Source of the DNA: Oscillospiraceae bacterium
GTDB taxonomy: Bacteria > Bacillota > Clostridia > Oscillospirales > Ruminococcaceae
Reading direction: 5' to 3'
DNA: 7,982 nt
Assembly: GCA_017828935.1 (NCBI GenBank)
Contig: JAGAUG010000059.1
Location: 1 to 7,982, forward strand
Part shown: positions 1-6,566 of the stretch, piece after piece
Numbering within the stretch: the stretch's first letter is position 1
How the letters are laid out: every line of letters begins with the position of its first letter
The notes under the pieces: generated by a model
The model's input: the letters and a program-made list of their open reading frames with translations, nothing else
Databases searched by the model: none
What the model was told of the DNA's origin: nothing
Position numbers and translations under genes: made by a program

Positions 1-1
1 T

Positions 2-1150
2 TTAATTTTTAATTTTAATAAATTTAATTTTATTTTTTTTAGAGATATATCCTGATATTATTTTAAATACAGACGACATAGCGACAATAAACATAATAAC
101 GCCGATTACTATATTTATTATCTCGCTAGGAGCGCCGACTTGAGATTGGATCGCGCCGCCTCCGTATTTGAGAGCTCCAAGAAATAATCCAGAAAAAATA
201 CAACCAATTGGCGAAGAACAAGCTATCAAAGCTACTGACATCCCATCAAAACCGTAACCTTCTTGAGCTGAAAGTAACCCGATCCTGTGAGGCATCGTTC
301 CGGTTATTTGAAGAGCTCCAGCAATTCCGGCGATTGCTCCAGAAACAAACATAGACAAAATAATATTTTTTTTGATATTTATTCCAACAAATTCAGAAGT
401 ATCTTTGTTGGCGCCAACAGCTCTAAATTCAAATCCTAATTTAGTATATTTTAATAAAATAAAAATTAACAAACAGATTAAGATAGCTATTAAGATACCG
501 TAATTCATATCTGTTTTTAGTAACATTTCTGATATAGGCGAACTTGAATTTTGAAGCGCTTTTCTGCCGGATTCTGATGTTTTATAAGAGTTAAGAACGA
601 CATTCCAAGCGGATTCTTTTATTGGAAAAGACGAATCCGCGCCGGGCTTTCTAAGCCACGGTAAAGAGACCATATAATTATTTAAATAAAAAGCGATCCA
701 GTTAAACATTATAGATGTTATAACTTCGTTGATTCCGAACTTGGCTTTTAACAAACCAATAATTCCGCCCCAAACCCCAGCAGCTAAAGAAGCTATAATA
801 ATTACAACAAAAAAATGAATTACAGGAGGTAAGTTAAGAAACAATCCGGTTAAGACAGCAACAATCGTGCCGATAATATATTGTCCTTCGGCGCCAATAT
901 TAAACAAACCGGTTTTAAAGGCGAACGCAACAGACAAACCCGTTAAAATTAATGGAGTACTTTTTATAATTACTTGAGAAATATATTTTGGCTTTGAAAA
1001 TATACCGTTAAATAAAGCTAAATAAGCTCTAAAAGGGTCGAACCCGGCAAGAGTTAAAATAACTCCGCCAATAAGAAATCCGATTAAGATAGATAAGGTG
1101 ATAGCTGTGATAGGCTTTTTTAATAATAACTGAATTTTTGTTGTTTTCAT
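2..1150 (-). CDS. ABC transporter permease, nucleoside/BMP-type family (YufP/NupP-like)
   Basis: Inner-membrane channel subunit of an ABC importer of the BPD_transp_2 family (COG4603-like), whose characterised members import nucleosides such as guanosine. The 382-residue product has about nine hydrophobic segments (near 13-36, 60-80, 89-110, 112-133, 143-163, 217-233, 262-285, 303-326, 344-365) and a polar outside loop at about 164-212. Family hallmarks are FNIGAEGQ (83-90), EFRAVGANKDTSEFVGIN (241-258, the cytoplasmic ATPase-contact loop) and GYGFDGMSVALI (298-309). The ATG overlaps the upstream ATPase stop by 4 bp (ATGA) and is preceded by GGAGGT 8 nt upstream, inside the ATPase gene, so translational coupling is likely. 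The TAA stop lies at the window edge, so the gene is complete. A second permease is normally next and would lie beyond position 1. The family call is secure; nucleoside as substrate is inferred from the family. Confidence 0.93.
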   Translation of the reverse strand: MKTTKIQLLLKKPITAITLSILIGFLIGGVILTLAGFDPFRAYLALFNGIFSKPKYISQVIIKSTPLILTGLSVAFAFKTGLFNIGAEGQYIIGTIVAVLTGLFLNLPPVIHFFVVIIIASLAAGVWGGIIGLLKAKFGINEVITSIMFNWIAFYLNNYMVSLPWLRKPGADSSFPIKESAWNVVLNSYKTSESGRKALQNSSSPISEMLLKTDMNYGILIAILICLLIFILLKYTKLGFEFRAVGANKDTSEFVGINIKKNIILSMFVSGAIAGIAGALQITGTMPHRIGLLSAQEGYGFDGMSVALIACSSPIGCIFSGLFLGALKYGGGAIQSQVGAPSEIINIVIGVIMFIVAMSSVFKIISGYISKKNKIKFIKIKN

Positions 1151-2691
1151 TTTTTGTTACCTCCGGCCATCAGTAAGCTTATTTTATTTTCGTTTGCGTC
1201 TTTTGAATCGATAATATCAACGATTTGACCGTCATATATTACTGCGATCCTGTCAGAAAGATCAATAATTTCGTCTAGTTCGAGAGAGACTAATAAAATA
1301 GCTCGTCCCTTGTCTCTTTGTTTTACTAGTGTTTGGTGGACGTACTCAATCGCTCCAACATCAAGACCTCTTGTTGGTTGGACGGCGATTAATAATTCAG
1401 GATCATTACTAACTTCGCGACCGATAACAACTTTTTGTTGATTTCCGCCCGACAAAGCCCGGATTGGTAACTTCTTACAATGAGTAGGTCTAACATCAAA
1501 TTCTCTAATAATTTCGTCAGAAAATTTATTAATATTTTTTATATTAAGAAAGCCTTTATTAGAAAACAAAGAATTATTATAATTAATTAATATTATATTT
1601 TCGGCGACGCTGAAATCTAATATAAGACCTCTTTTGTGTCTATCTTCGGGGATAGTACTTATTTTATTATTAATAACGTTCTTAGGAGAAGTATTTTGAA
1701 TTTCTTTATTATTTATTTTTATCTTACCTTTTTCTGTTTTAGTTAAATTAGTTATTGCGTCAACAAGTTCTTTTTGACCGTTTCCTTCGATTCCAGCGAT
1801 TCCTAAGATTTCGCCTCTCTTGACGCTCAAAGAAAGATTTTTTATTTTATTAAATCCTCGACTATCTTTAACAACAATATTCTCGATAGATAAAATTTCT
1901 TCTTTAGGTTTAGCTGGTGCTTTATTAATATGTAGCGAAATATTTCGCCCAACCATCATTTGAGCAAGTTCGTCTTCTGTTGTATCTTTAACACAAACGG
2001 TATCGATATATTCTCCTTTTCGGATTACAGTACAGTAATTAGCAGCTTTTTTTATTTCTTTTAGTTTATGAGTAATAATAATAATCGTTTTTCCGTGATC
2101 AGTCAAGTTTTTCATAGTTAAAATAAGCTCATCGATTTCCTGAGAAGCTAAAACAGCTGTAGGCTCATCAAATATTAATATATCGCTGCCCCTGTATAAA
2201 GCTTTTAATATTTCAACTTTTTGTTGCATTCCAACAGAAATATCTTCTATTTTGGCGTCTAGATCAACAGCTAATCCATATTTTTTAGATAGCTCTTCTA
2301 TTTTTTTTCTAGTTTGATTTATATTTAAAATTCCTAATTTATTAACTGGTTCTCGGCCTAATATAATATTTTGTAAAACACTAAAAGGTTGAACCAACAT
2401 AAAATGCTGATGGACCATCCCGATTCCAAGTTTTATAGCAATATTAGGGTTTTTAATATTAACTTTTTTTTGATTTATAAATATTTCTCCGTTGTCAGCG
2501 TGATAAAAACCATATAGTATGTTCATCAACGTTGATTTACCGGCTCCGTTTTCGCCGAGTAAAGCATGGATAGATCCTTTTTTGATATTTATATTAATAT
2601 TTTTTAAAGCACAAAAACTGTCAAAATATTTAAAAATATTTTTCATATAAACTGCGCTATTTTCTAAGTTGACAGTCTCTTTATTTAACAC
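1147..2691 (-). CDS. ABC transporter ATP-binding protein with two ATPase domains (YufO/NupO-like)
   Basis: Cytoplasmic energy subunit of the same importer: 514 residues, the usual length for the fused double-ATPase class (RbsA/MglA/NupO). Domain 1 has Walker A GENGAGKST (46-54), Q-loop Q95, signature SVGMQQ (152-157), Walker B with DEPT (175-178) and switch H208. Domain 2 has a degenerate P-loop GIEGNGQKEL (300-309, catalytic Lys displaced), signature LSGGNQQK (413-420) and AVQPTRGLD (436-444), where Q replaces the Walker B Glu. These changes are normal for the second domain of this family and do not mean decay. SVGMQQKVEILKALYRG is typical of the nucleoside/BMP branch rather than the ribose branch. 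The GTG start is chosen because AAAGGAG lies 8 nt upstream; the next Met is codon 16, at the start of the conserved fold. It is the first gene of the operon, with no substrate-binding lipoprotein gene before it. Confidence 0.94.
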   Translation of the reverse strand: MLNKETVNLENSAVYMKNIFKYFDSFCALKNININIKKGSIHALLGENGAGKSTLMNILYGFYHADNGEIFINQKKVNIKNPNIAIKLGIGMVHQHFMLVQPFSVLQNIILGREPVNKLGILNINQTRKKIEELSKKYGLAVDLDAKIEDISVGMQQKVEILKALYRGSDILIFDEPTAVLASQEIDELILTMKNLTDHGKTIIIITHKLKEIKKAANYCTVIRKGEYIDTVCVKDTTEDELAQMMVGRNISLHINKAPAKPKEEILSIENIVVKDSRGFNKIKNLSLSVKRGEILGIAGIEGNGQKELVDAITNLTKTEKGKIKINNKEIQNTSPKNVINNKISTIPEDRHKRGLILDFSVAENIILINYNNSLFSNKGFLNIKNINKFSDEIIREFDVRPTHCKKLPIRALSGGNQQKVVIGREVSNDPELLIAVQPTRGLDVGAIEYVHQTLVKQRDKGRAILLVSLELDEIIDLSDRIAVIYDGQIVDIIDSKDANENKISLLMAGGNKK

Positions 2692-2699
2692 AATTATTT

Positions 2700-2706
2700 C
2701 TCCTTT
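2700..2706 (-). promoter_or_regulatory. Shine-Dalgarno fixing the GTG start of the ATPase gene
   Basis: On the minus strand AAAGGAG ends 8 nt before the GTG at 2691. This supports the GTG over the internal ATG at codon 16, which lies well inside the reading frame. Confidence 0.75.
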
Positions 2707-2759
2707 GGGTATAATAAATATAATTTTTAAACTAACAAGATCAAAAAATCTTTTCTTAT

Positions 2760-2788
2760 ATTATACACTATTTTTCGTTAAAAATCTA
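2760..2788 (-). promoter_or_regulatory. Candidate sigma-A promoter of the ABC transporter operon
   Basis: A perfect TATAAT lies on the minus strand at 2765-2760. The hexamer 17 bp upstream (2788-2783, TAGATT) matches the -35 consensus at only three of six positions. The predicted start, near 2753, gives a leader of about 60 nt, too short for a purine riboswitch plus expression platform. The weak -35 sits inside the palindrome at 2782-2795, which suggests control by a bound protein. AT-rich sequence yields chance TATAAT matches, so confidence is moderate. Confidence 0.45.
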
Positions 2789-2795
2789 TAGATTT
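2782..2795. repeat. 14-nt perfect palindrome, possible operator
   Basis: AAATCTATAGATTT is identical to its reverse complement. It covers the predicted -35 of the transporter promoter and lies about 45 bp upstream of the -35 of the divergent radical SAM promoter. A dimeric repressor bound here would occlude the transporter promoter. Only sequence symmetry and position support this. Confidence 0.4.
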
Positions 2796-2840
2796 ATTTA
2801 TATATTTATAATTTATTTTTTTCTGAATTTGTATTTTCTC

Positions 2841-2869
2841 TTGATTAAATTAGTTTTTTACTGTATTAT
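2841..2869 (+). promoter_or_regulatory. Candidate promoter of the radical SAM gene
   Basis: TTGATT (2841-2846) and TATTAT (2864-2869) are separated by an ideal 17 bp. They match the sigma-A hexamers at four and five of six positions. Transcription would start near 2876, about 44 nt before the ATG. Confidence 0.5.
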
Positions 2870-2919
2870 ATTAATAAGAAGAAATTTTTATAAATATAAA
2901 TAGGAGTGTTAGTTGTTTT

Positions 2920-4191
2920 ATGAATACTGATGTTTCAAAATTAAAATTTCATAGCGATGTAAAAAAATTTGATTTAGATGGGATCCCAACAATAGGGAAT
3001 TTTAGAAATCAAGTTATTATAGGTCTAGATCAGGTTGGTGTTGATCTTATTTTAAAAATAGAGTCTGAAAAAATAGATCAAGACAGGCTAACAGACAAAC
3101 AAAAAAAACTATTTGAAGCTCTTAAAAATAACGATTTTTTTGAAAAAGAGTCCGAAAGTAATAAAAATAAAAATAAAAAACTTCTTTCGACAGTGTATCT
3201 TCACGTAACAGATAATTGCAATTTGCACTGTATTGGTTGCTATTCTTACAAAAAAAATAGAAATCAAAATAAAGATTTATCACTTGATCAGATAAAATAT
3301 ATTTTAAAAATTTTATCAAAAAACGGTGTTTCTAATATTATTGTTTCTGGCGGAGAGCCGTTTTTAAGAGATGATCTTTTAGAAATTTTAAAATACTCGA
3401 AAGAAATATTAAATATAAAAAACATAGGTGTAGTTTCTAACGGAACTATTTCGATAGAAAAGTACGATAAGTGTCTTTCTTTTATAGATGAACTTTCGAT
3501 TTCGATAGACGGATATGATACAAAAACTAGATTTATAAGAGATCCGGGAATTATGTCAAAAGTTTTTGAGACAATAAATTATTTGAAAAACAAAATAAAT
3601 TTATCTTTGGTCGCAACTTTACATAAAAAAAATAGATGTTTTATAGAAAAATATATAGAGCTGTCAAAATCAATCAAAGTTCCTGTATCATTTAGCGTGT
3701 TAACAGTTGACAATGACAATCCGATGTTTAAAGATTATATTTTAGACGAAAATGATTATAAACAAATTTACGAAATTGTCGAAAAAAATAAAGACATAAA
3801 AACAAATGATTTATTTGTTGACAGTTGTGATTTAACTGCAAAAAATTGCTGTAGTGCTGGTAAATCTTTAATTAGTATCGGAACGGACGGAACAATATAT
3901 CCGTGCTATATGCTCCACAGAGAAGAATTGTCGCTTGGTAATATTTTAAAAGATAATTTAAGACAAGTTCTTAATTCGAACAAAAATATATTTAGAAATC
4001 TAACAGTAGATGATTTTAAAGAATGCTCCGAATGTAAATATAAATATATTTGTGGTGGTGGTTGTAGAGCGGGGAGTTATTATATTTATAAAGACTTTAC
4101 TCACCCAAAAGCAGACTGTTTACAGTCAAAACTTTATTATAAAAATATAGTAGACGATATAAAATATAAATTTAAAATTTTTAATTTATAA
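2920..4191 (+). CDS. Radical SAM/SPASM domain protein, probable peptide or protein maturase
   Basis: A 423-residue cytoplasmic Fe-S enzyme. Residues 1-75 form a small domain (GIPTIGNFRNQVIIGLDQVG at 21-40, then helices) that looks like the PqqD/RRE-type peptide-binding domain before many maturases. A Lys/Asn linker (77-88) follows. The radical SAM core has CNLHCIGC (C100, C104, C107), which binds the SAM-cleaving 4Fe-4S cluster, and the SAM-contact motif GGEP (144-147). The SPASM region is complete: C311, G324 with C329 (GX4C), C369-X2-C372-X5-C378-X3-C382 and C400, the seven cysteines that normally hold two auxiliary clusters. Family members modify peptide or protein side chains (thioethers, C-C links, formylglycine); the substrate cannot be told here. 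The ATG is preceded by AGGAG (2902-2906) with a rather long 13-nt gap. It is monocistronic, divergent from the transporter and convergent with 4281-4589. No candidate precursor ORF lies beside it. Confidence 0.9.
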   Translation: MNTDVSKLKFHSDVKKFDLDGIPTIGNFRNQVIIGLDQVGVDLILKIESEKIDQDRLTDKQKKLFEALKNNDFFEKESESNKNKNKKLLSTVYLHVTDNCNLHCIGCYSYKKNRNQNKDLSLDQIKYILKILSKNGVSNIIVSGGEPFLRDDLLEILKYSKEILNIKNIGVVSNGTISIEKYDKCLSFIDELSISIDGYDTKTRFIRDPGIMSKVFETINYLKNKINLSLVATLHKKNRCFIEKYIELSKSIKVPVSFSVLTVDNDNPMFKDYILDENDYKQIYEIVEKNKDIKTNDLFVDSCDLTAKNCCSAGKSLISIGTDGTIYPCYMLHREELSLGNILKDNLRQVLNSNKNIFRNLTVDDFKECSECKYKYICGGGCRAGSYYIYKDFTHPKADCLQSKLYYKNIVDDIKYKFKIFNL

Positions 4192-4202
4192 AAATCAAAT
4201 TT

Positions 4203-4257
4203 AAAAAAATCTGTCTATAATATTATAATATATAAAATTATAGATTTAGATTTTTTT
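4203..4257. terminator. Bidirectional intrinsic terminator between convergent genes
   Basis: Two nested stems: outer 4203-4212 with 4248-4257 (10 bp, ending in A7 on one side and T7 on the other) and inner CTATAAT (4215-4221) with ATTATAG (4237-4243). The run of seven T on either strand allows termination both ways. It lies 12 nt after the radical SAM stop and 24 nt after the stop of the facing gene at 4281. The stem is AT-rich and so individually weak. Confidence 0.65.
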
Positions 4258-4280
4258 AATTTTTGTAATTTTTTTAATTT

Positions 4281-4589
4281 TTATTCAATCACTTGATCTT
4301 GTGTTTCGTCGAAAATAACTTCTGGCTCTTTTAAAGAATTCTCTGAAAAGATAACATCGTCAACAACGACTTTATCAACAACAACGTTATTGTCGGAATC
4401 TTTATATAAATTAATTTCGATTTTTTTGTTATTAACAGACTCTAAATTTTGGTCATATTCATCGCAGTCGATATTTTCTAAATCTATTTTATCAAGAGCT
4501 TTTTTTATCAACCCTATTAAAGTAACTGCTCCTATGACGACTAATATAATATTCCAAAGATTAAGCCACTTCCTGTTGCTTTCTGTCAT
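4281..4589 (-). CDS. Small single-pass membrane protein with acidic tail, unknown function
   Basis: I do not recognise a family. The 102-residue product has a short basic N-terminus, one hydrophobic helix (about 11-28, LWNIILVVIGAVTLIGLI) followed by KK, then a polar, strongly acidic tail of about 70 residues rich in Asp, Glu, Val and Asn (for example VVVDKVVVDDVIF at 69-81). There is no signal-peptidase site, lipobox or repeat. The single Cys (C42) argues against a cysteine-rich RiPP precursor. It is a real gene: AGGAGGT (4597-4603) lies 7 nt before the ATG, a near-consensus promoter lies upstream, and a terminator follows the stop. Charge does not settle the topology, because positive residues flank the helix on both sides. 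The opposite-strand frame over the same bases is a shadow without comparable signals. Confidence 0.8.
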   Translation of the reverse strand: MTESNRKWLNLWNIILVVIGAVTLIGLIKKALDKIDLENIDCDEYDQNLESVNNKKIEINLYKDSDNNVVVDKVVVDDVIFSENSLKEPEVIFDETQDQVIE

Positions 4590-4656
4590 AACTATAACCT
4601 CCTAAAATATAATAATAAAATTTATTTTATTTAATTATTTGATTTATCTATAATAT

Positions 4657-4685
4657 ATTTTATCATATAGAAAAATATATTTCAA
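4657..4685 (-). promoter_or_regulatory. Strong candidate promoter of the small membrane protein gene
   Basis: On the minus strand TTGAAA (4685-4680) is followed after 17 bp by TAAAAT (4662-4657). Each matches the sigma-A consensus at five of six positions, and a TGA directly before the -10 gives an extended -10 (TGn). The start would be near 4650, leaving a leader of about 60 nt. Confidence 0.65.
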
Positions 4686-4710
4686 TAAAATAAAAAATAA
4701 ATTCAAAGTA

Positions 4711-4778
4711 TTAATATTTAAATAAAAATCTGGATGAATAATAATAATTTTGTTTTTATTATTTATTTTAAATATTAA
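4711..4778. repeat. AT-only long inverted repeat between two transcription units
   Basis: TTAATATTTAAA (4711-4722) is the exact reverse complement of 4767-4778. Past a 7-nt bulge, ATAAAAA (4722-4728) can pair with TTTTTAT (4753-4759), closing an AT-rich loop. It lies between the terminator of the surface-protein gene and the promoter of the next gene. It may only be a by-product of base composition, or it may back up the terminator. Confidence 0.35.
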
Positions 4779-4819
4779 AAAAACAGGACAATATCAAAAT
4801 AAAAGTAATTGTCCTGTTT
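4777..4819 (-). terminator. Intrinsic terminator of the surface-protein gene
   Basis: AAACAGGACAAT (4781-4792) pairs perfectly with ATTGTCCTGTTT (4808-4819): a 12-bp stem with a 15-nt loop. On the minus strand the stem runs into seven T (4783-4777). It begins 56 nt after the stop codon. It is the clearest terminator in the window. Confidence 0.88.
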
Positions 4820-4874
4820 AATTTTAATTTTATTATTTAATTTTATTATGCATAATCAAATTAATTATATAAGC

Positions 4875-6431
4875 TTATGCATTGTTTTTATTTTTATGAA
4901 TAGCAAAACCAGTTGAAGCTATTGTGAAAATAACAGCTATTGCAGCTAAGATTAAGTTGTCTTTTAGACCTGTGTTTGGAATAGATGTTGTTGTTCCAGC
5001 GGCGTTGATTTCTGAAGTATCATAATTTCCACCCAATCCTGAGTTTTCTGGAGTTTCGTTAATTGAAGTTGTTGGAGCTGGGATTACAGGTGCTGAAGTA
5101 TCTTCGATATCTGAAATAATAGGAGCTACGATTTCGTTAGAACCGCTTGTTGAGTCAGTTCCACTTGTTGTTGAATCTTCAGTAGCTGAAACACCGCTGA
5201 TTGCAGGTAAGCTAGCAACGTCGATTTCTTTTAAAGCTATCATTAATTTTTCTTTTGTGTTATCAAAATATTTTGCAGGTACATCAAATACAACTTTTCC
5301 ATCTACAATTTTACCCGATATTATCTTTTGGTTATCAATAATTCCGTCTGAAGCGCTAGCGTTAGCAGCTGTTTCTAAATTAGCTTTATTAACAACATAA
5401 ACATAAACATTTCTTCCGTCTGACCATCTGTCTGATTGAGCGTCAGTTATTGTTTGTAAGACGTCTTCGTTTGATAAGTCTATATTATATTTGATTTTTT
5501 CGTTTGTGAATCCGCTTACAACGTCCAAAGACAATATATTTCCGCCAGCAACTTGACCATATCTATCGATTAAGATAGCATCTTTGCTGATGTTATAATT
5601 TAAAGTTAAGTTTCCGGCGTCAGAAGTTGCTTTAGAAACTTTAGATATAATATATTCTACACCGTTGTTCATTTTTATTCCGTAGCTAGAACCTTTTTGA
5701 TACATATAGTTTAGCGTTGGTTGATAAATAACTGATCCGTTAGCTAGTTTTGTATCAGTTCCGCCGTAAGGTATTATCCCGTTTTCGTCAGGATCATGAT
5801 CAGCGGCACTAGTATCACTTGTATCGTTTGCAGTTGAGTGAGCTACTATCTTGAATGACTTTCCAGCGACGCTAAGATCATACATTGCGAAAGCGTCGTT
5901 TTTGCTTTTATTATTAAACTTAATTTCAAATCCAAGAACATAGTTATAATCGCCACTACCTACGTTTACAGTATATGTTCCTTTTGAGATCGAAATTGCG
6001 CTGGAAGTAAATGTTGAATTTTTAGTATAACTTAAATTAGACAAAGTTGCTTTAAGAGGAGTAATTCCTCTATAGTTATCGCCTTTATTAGCGCCTGTTG
6101 AGTTGGCAACTAAAGTTGTTGAACTAGAACCAAATATTAATTTTACGCTATCTGTATTATTTCCTTCTAGATAATAATAACTATCGTTCATTGTTATATC
6201 GTTAACGACAGTTCCTGCATTTTTAGCTATTAATCTACCGTTTGTTCCTGAGCTAAAACCAGTTGAAGTAGCAGCTTTTCCAAGTACATCGTCTTTATTC
6301 CACAAAGCGAATATTTGAGAAACATTTTGAGAAGTTGCGTCAGCTGCGAAAATATTTAGTATTAAACAAGACATTATCGCTGAAACTAGACCTAAAGAAA
6401 TTAATTTTTTGAAACAAATTAATTTTTTCAT
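4875..6431 (-). CDS. Secreted cell-wall-anchored surface protein (IPNTG sortase signal), unknown function
   Basis: A 518-residue exported protein. It begins with a signal peptide: MKKLICFKK, a hydrophobic core at about 11-28, and likely cleavage between residues 29 and 32. Residues 33-410 are polar, rich in Asn, Ser, Thr and Gly, have beta-strand-like alternation and lack Cys; I recognise no domain. Residues 411-483 are a Ser/Thr/Pro-rich stretch typical of a wall spacer. The end is a sorting signal: IPNTG (484-488, an LPXTG variant), a hydrophobic segment (493-511) and the tail HKNKNNA. A sortase would cut between Thr and Gly and attach the protein to peptidoglycan; no sortase gene is in the window. 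AGGAGGA (6441-6447) lies 9 nt before the ATG. By eye the gene is less AT-rich than its neighbours. With the consensus -35 and strong terminator this suggests high expression. It could be an adhesin or major coat protein. Confidence 0.88.
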   Translation of the reverse strand: MKKLICFKKLISLGLVSAIMSCLILNIFAADATSQNVSQIFALWNKDDVLGKAATSTGFSSGTNGRLIAKNAGTVVNDITMNDSYYYLEGNNTDSVKLIFGSSSTTLVANSTGANKGDNYRGITPLKATLSNLSYTKNSTFTSSAISISKGTYTVNVGSGDYNYVLGFEIKFNNKSKNDAFAMYDLSVAGKSFKIVAHSTANDTSDTSAADHDPDENGIIPYGGTDTKLANGSVIYQPTLNYMYQKGSSYGIKMNNGVEYIISKVSKATSDAGNLTLNYNISKDAILIDRYGQVAGGNILSLDVVSGFTNEKIKYNIDLSNEDVLQTITDAQSDRWSDGRNVYVYVVNKANLETAANASASDGIIDNQKIISGKIVDGKVVFDVPAKYFDNTKEKLMIALKEIDVASLPAISGVSATEDSTTSGTDSTSGSNEIVAPIISDIEDTSAPVIPAPTTSINETPENSGLGGNYDTSEINAAGTTTSIPNTGLKDNLILAAIAVIFTIASTGFAIHKNKNNA

Positions 6432-6456
6432 GTTTAAAAATCCTCCTAAAAACTTT

Positions 6457-6566
6457 GTTGATAACTCAAAAATTATTTAATATTATCAACTTTATTATGA
6501 GCATATTAAAAATTATTTGAGACATCTCTTTATTATTTGAGCTCTATTTTATTATGCCCGAAATAA
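6457..6566 (-). promoter_or_regulatory. Structured mRNA leader of the surface-protein gene
   Basis: On the minus strand two helices lie side by side. Helix 1 pairs GGGCAUA (6559-6553) with UAUGCUC (6505-6499), including one G-U, and continues past a 2x2 internal loop as UUAUU (6566-6562) with AAUAA (6496-6492). Helix 2 pairs GUUGAUAA (6490-6483) with UUAUCAAC (6464-6457) around 18 nt. The Shine-Dalgarno begins 9 nt further on. The G-U pair would be a C-A mismatch on the other strand, so RNA from the minus strand is favoured. It matches no riboswitch class that I know. Pairing was worked out by eye, without energy calculation. Confidence 0.4.
6492..6541. repeat. Three direct repeats phased at 20 nt
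   Basis: On the plus strand ATTATTTGAG occurs at 6512-6521 and 6532-6541, and TTATTATGAG at 6492-6501, so the closing TGAG repeats exactly every 20 bases. A further ATGAG ends at 6581, again on the 20-base register; the position at 6561 lacks it. Twenty base pairs is about two helical turns, which fits protein binding on one face of DNA or regularly spaced sites in the transcript. Confidence 0.5.

Noticed and set aside
1738..1800. Degenerate Walker A in the second ATPase domain (residues 300-309) as a sign of decay
   Set aside because: GxxGNGQ-type P-loops and Q in Walker B are normal in domain 2 of the NupO/RbsA class, and the frame is intact.
2692..2919. Possible purine riboswitch before the nucleoside-type transporter
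   Set aside because: The predicted leader is only about 60 nt and shows no paired stems or the conserved loop sequences of a purine aptamer.
3122..3319. 65-residue minus-strand frame inside the radical SAM gene
   Set aside because: It lies wholly antisense to a well-supported enzyme, has a low-complexity Phe/Tyr-rich product reflecting A-rich codons opposite, and has no Shine-Dalgarno.
4390..4605. 71-residue plus-strand frame over the small membrane protein gene
   Set aside because: The opposite frame has a strong promoter, AGGAGGT at proper spacing and a terminator. This one has none of these, so it is a shadow.
4733..4777. 14-codon plus-strand frame beginning ATG AAT AAT AAT
   Set aside because: It is low complexity, without a Shine-Dalgarno, and lies within the AT inverted repeat; no reason to call it a peptide gene or RiPP precursor.
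4845..4878. Short palindromes ATTATGCATAAT (4845-4856) and ATAAGCTTAT (4869-4878) at the end of the surface-protein gene
   Set aside because: They are short, AT-dominated and without a T-run. The real terminator is just downstream, and such palindromes are expected at this composition.
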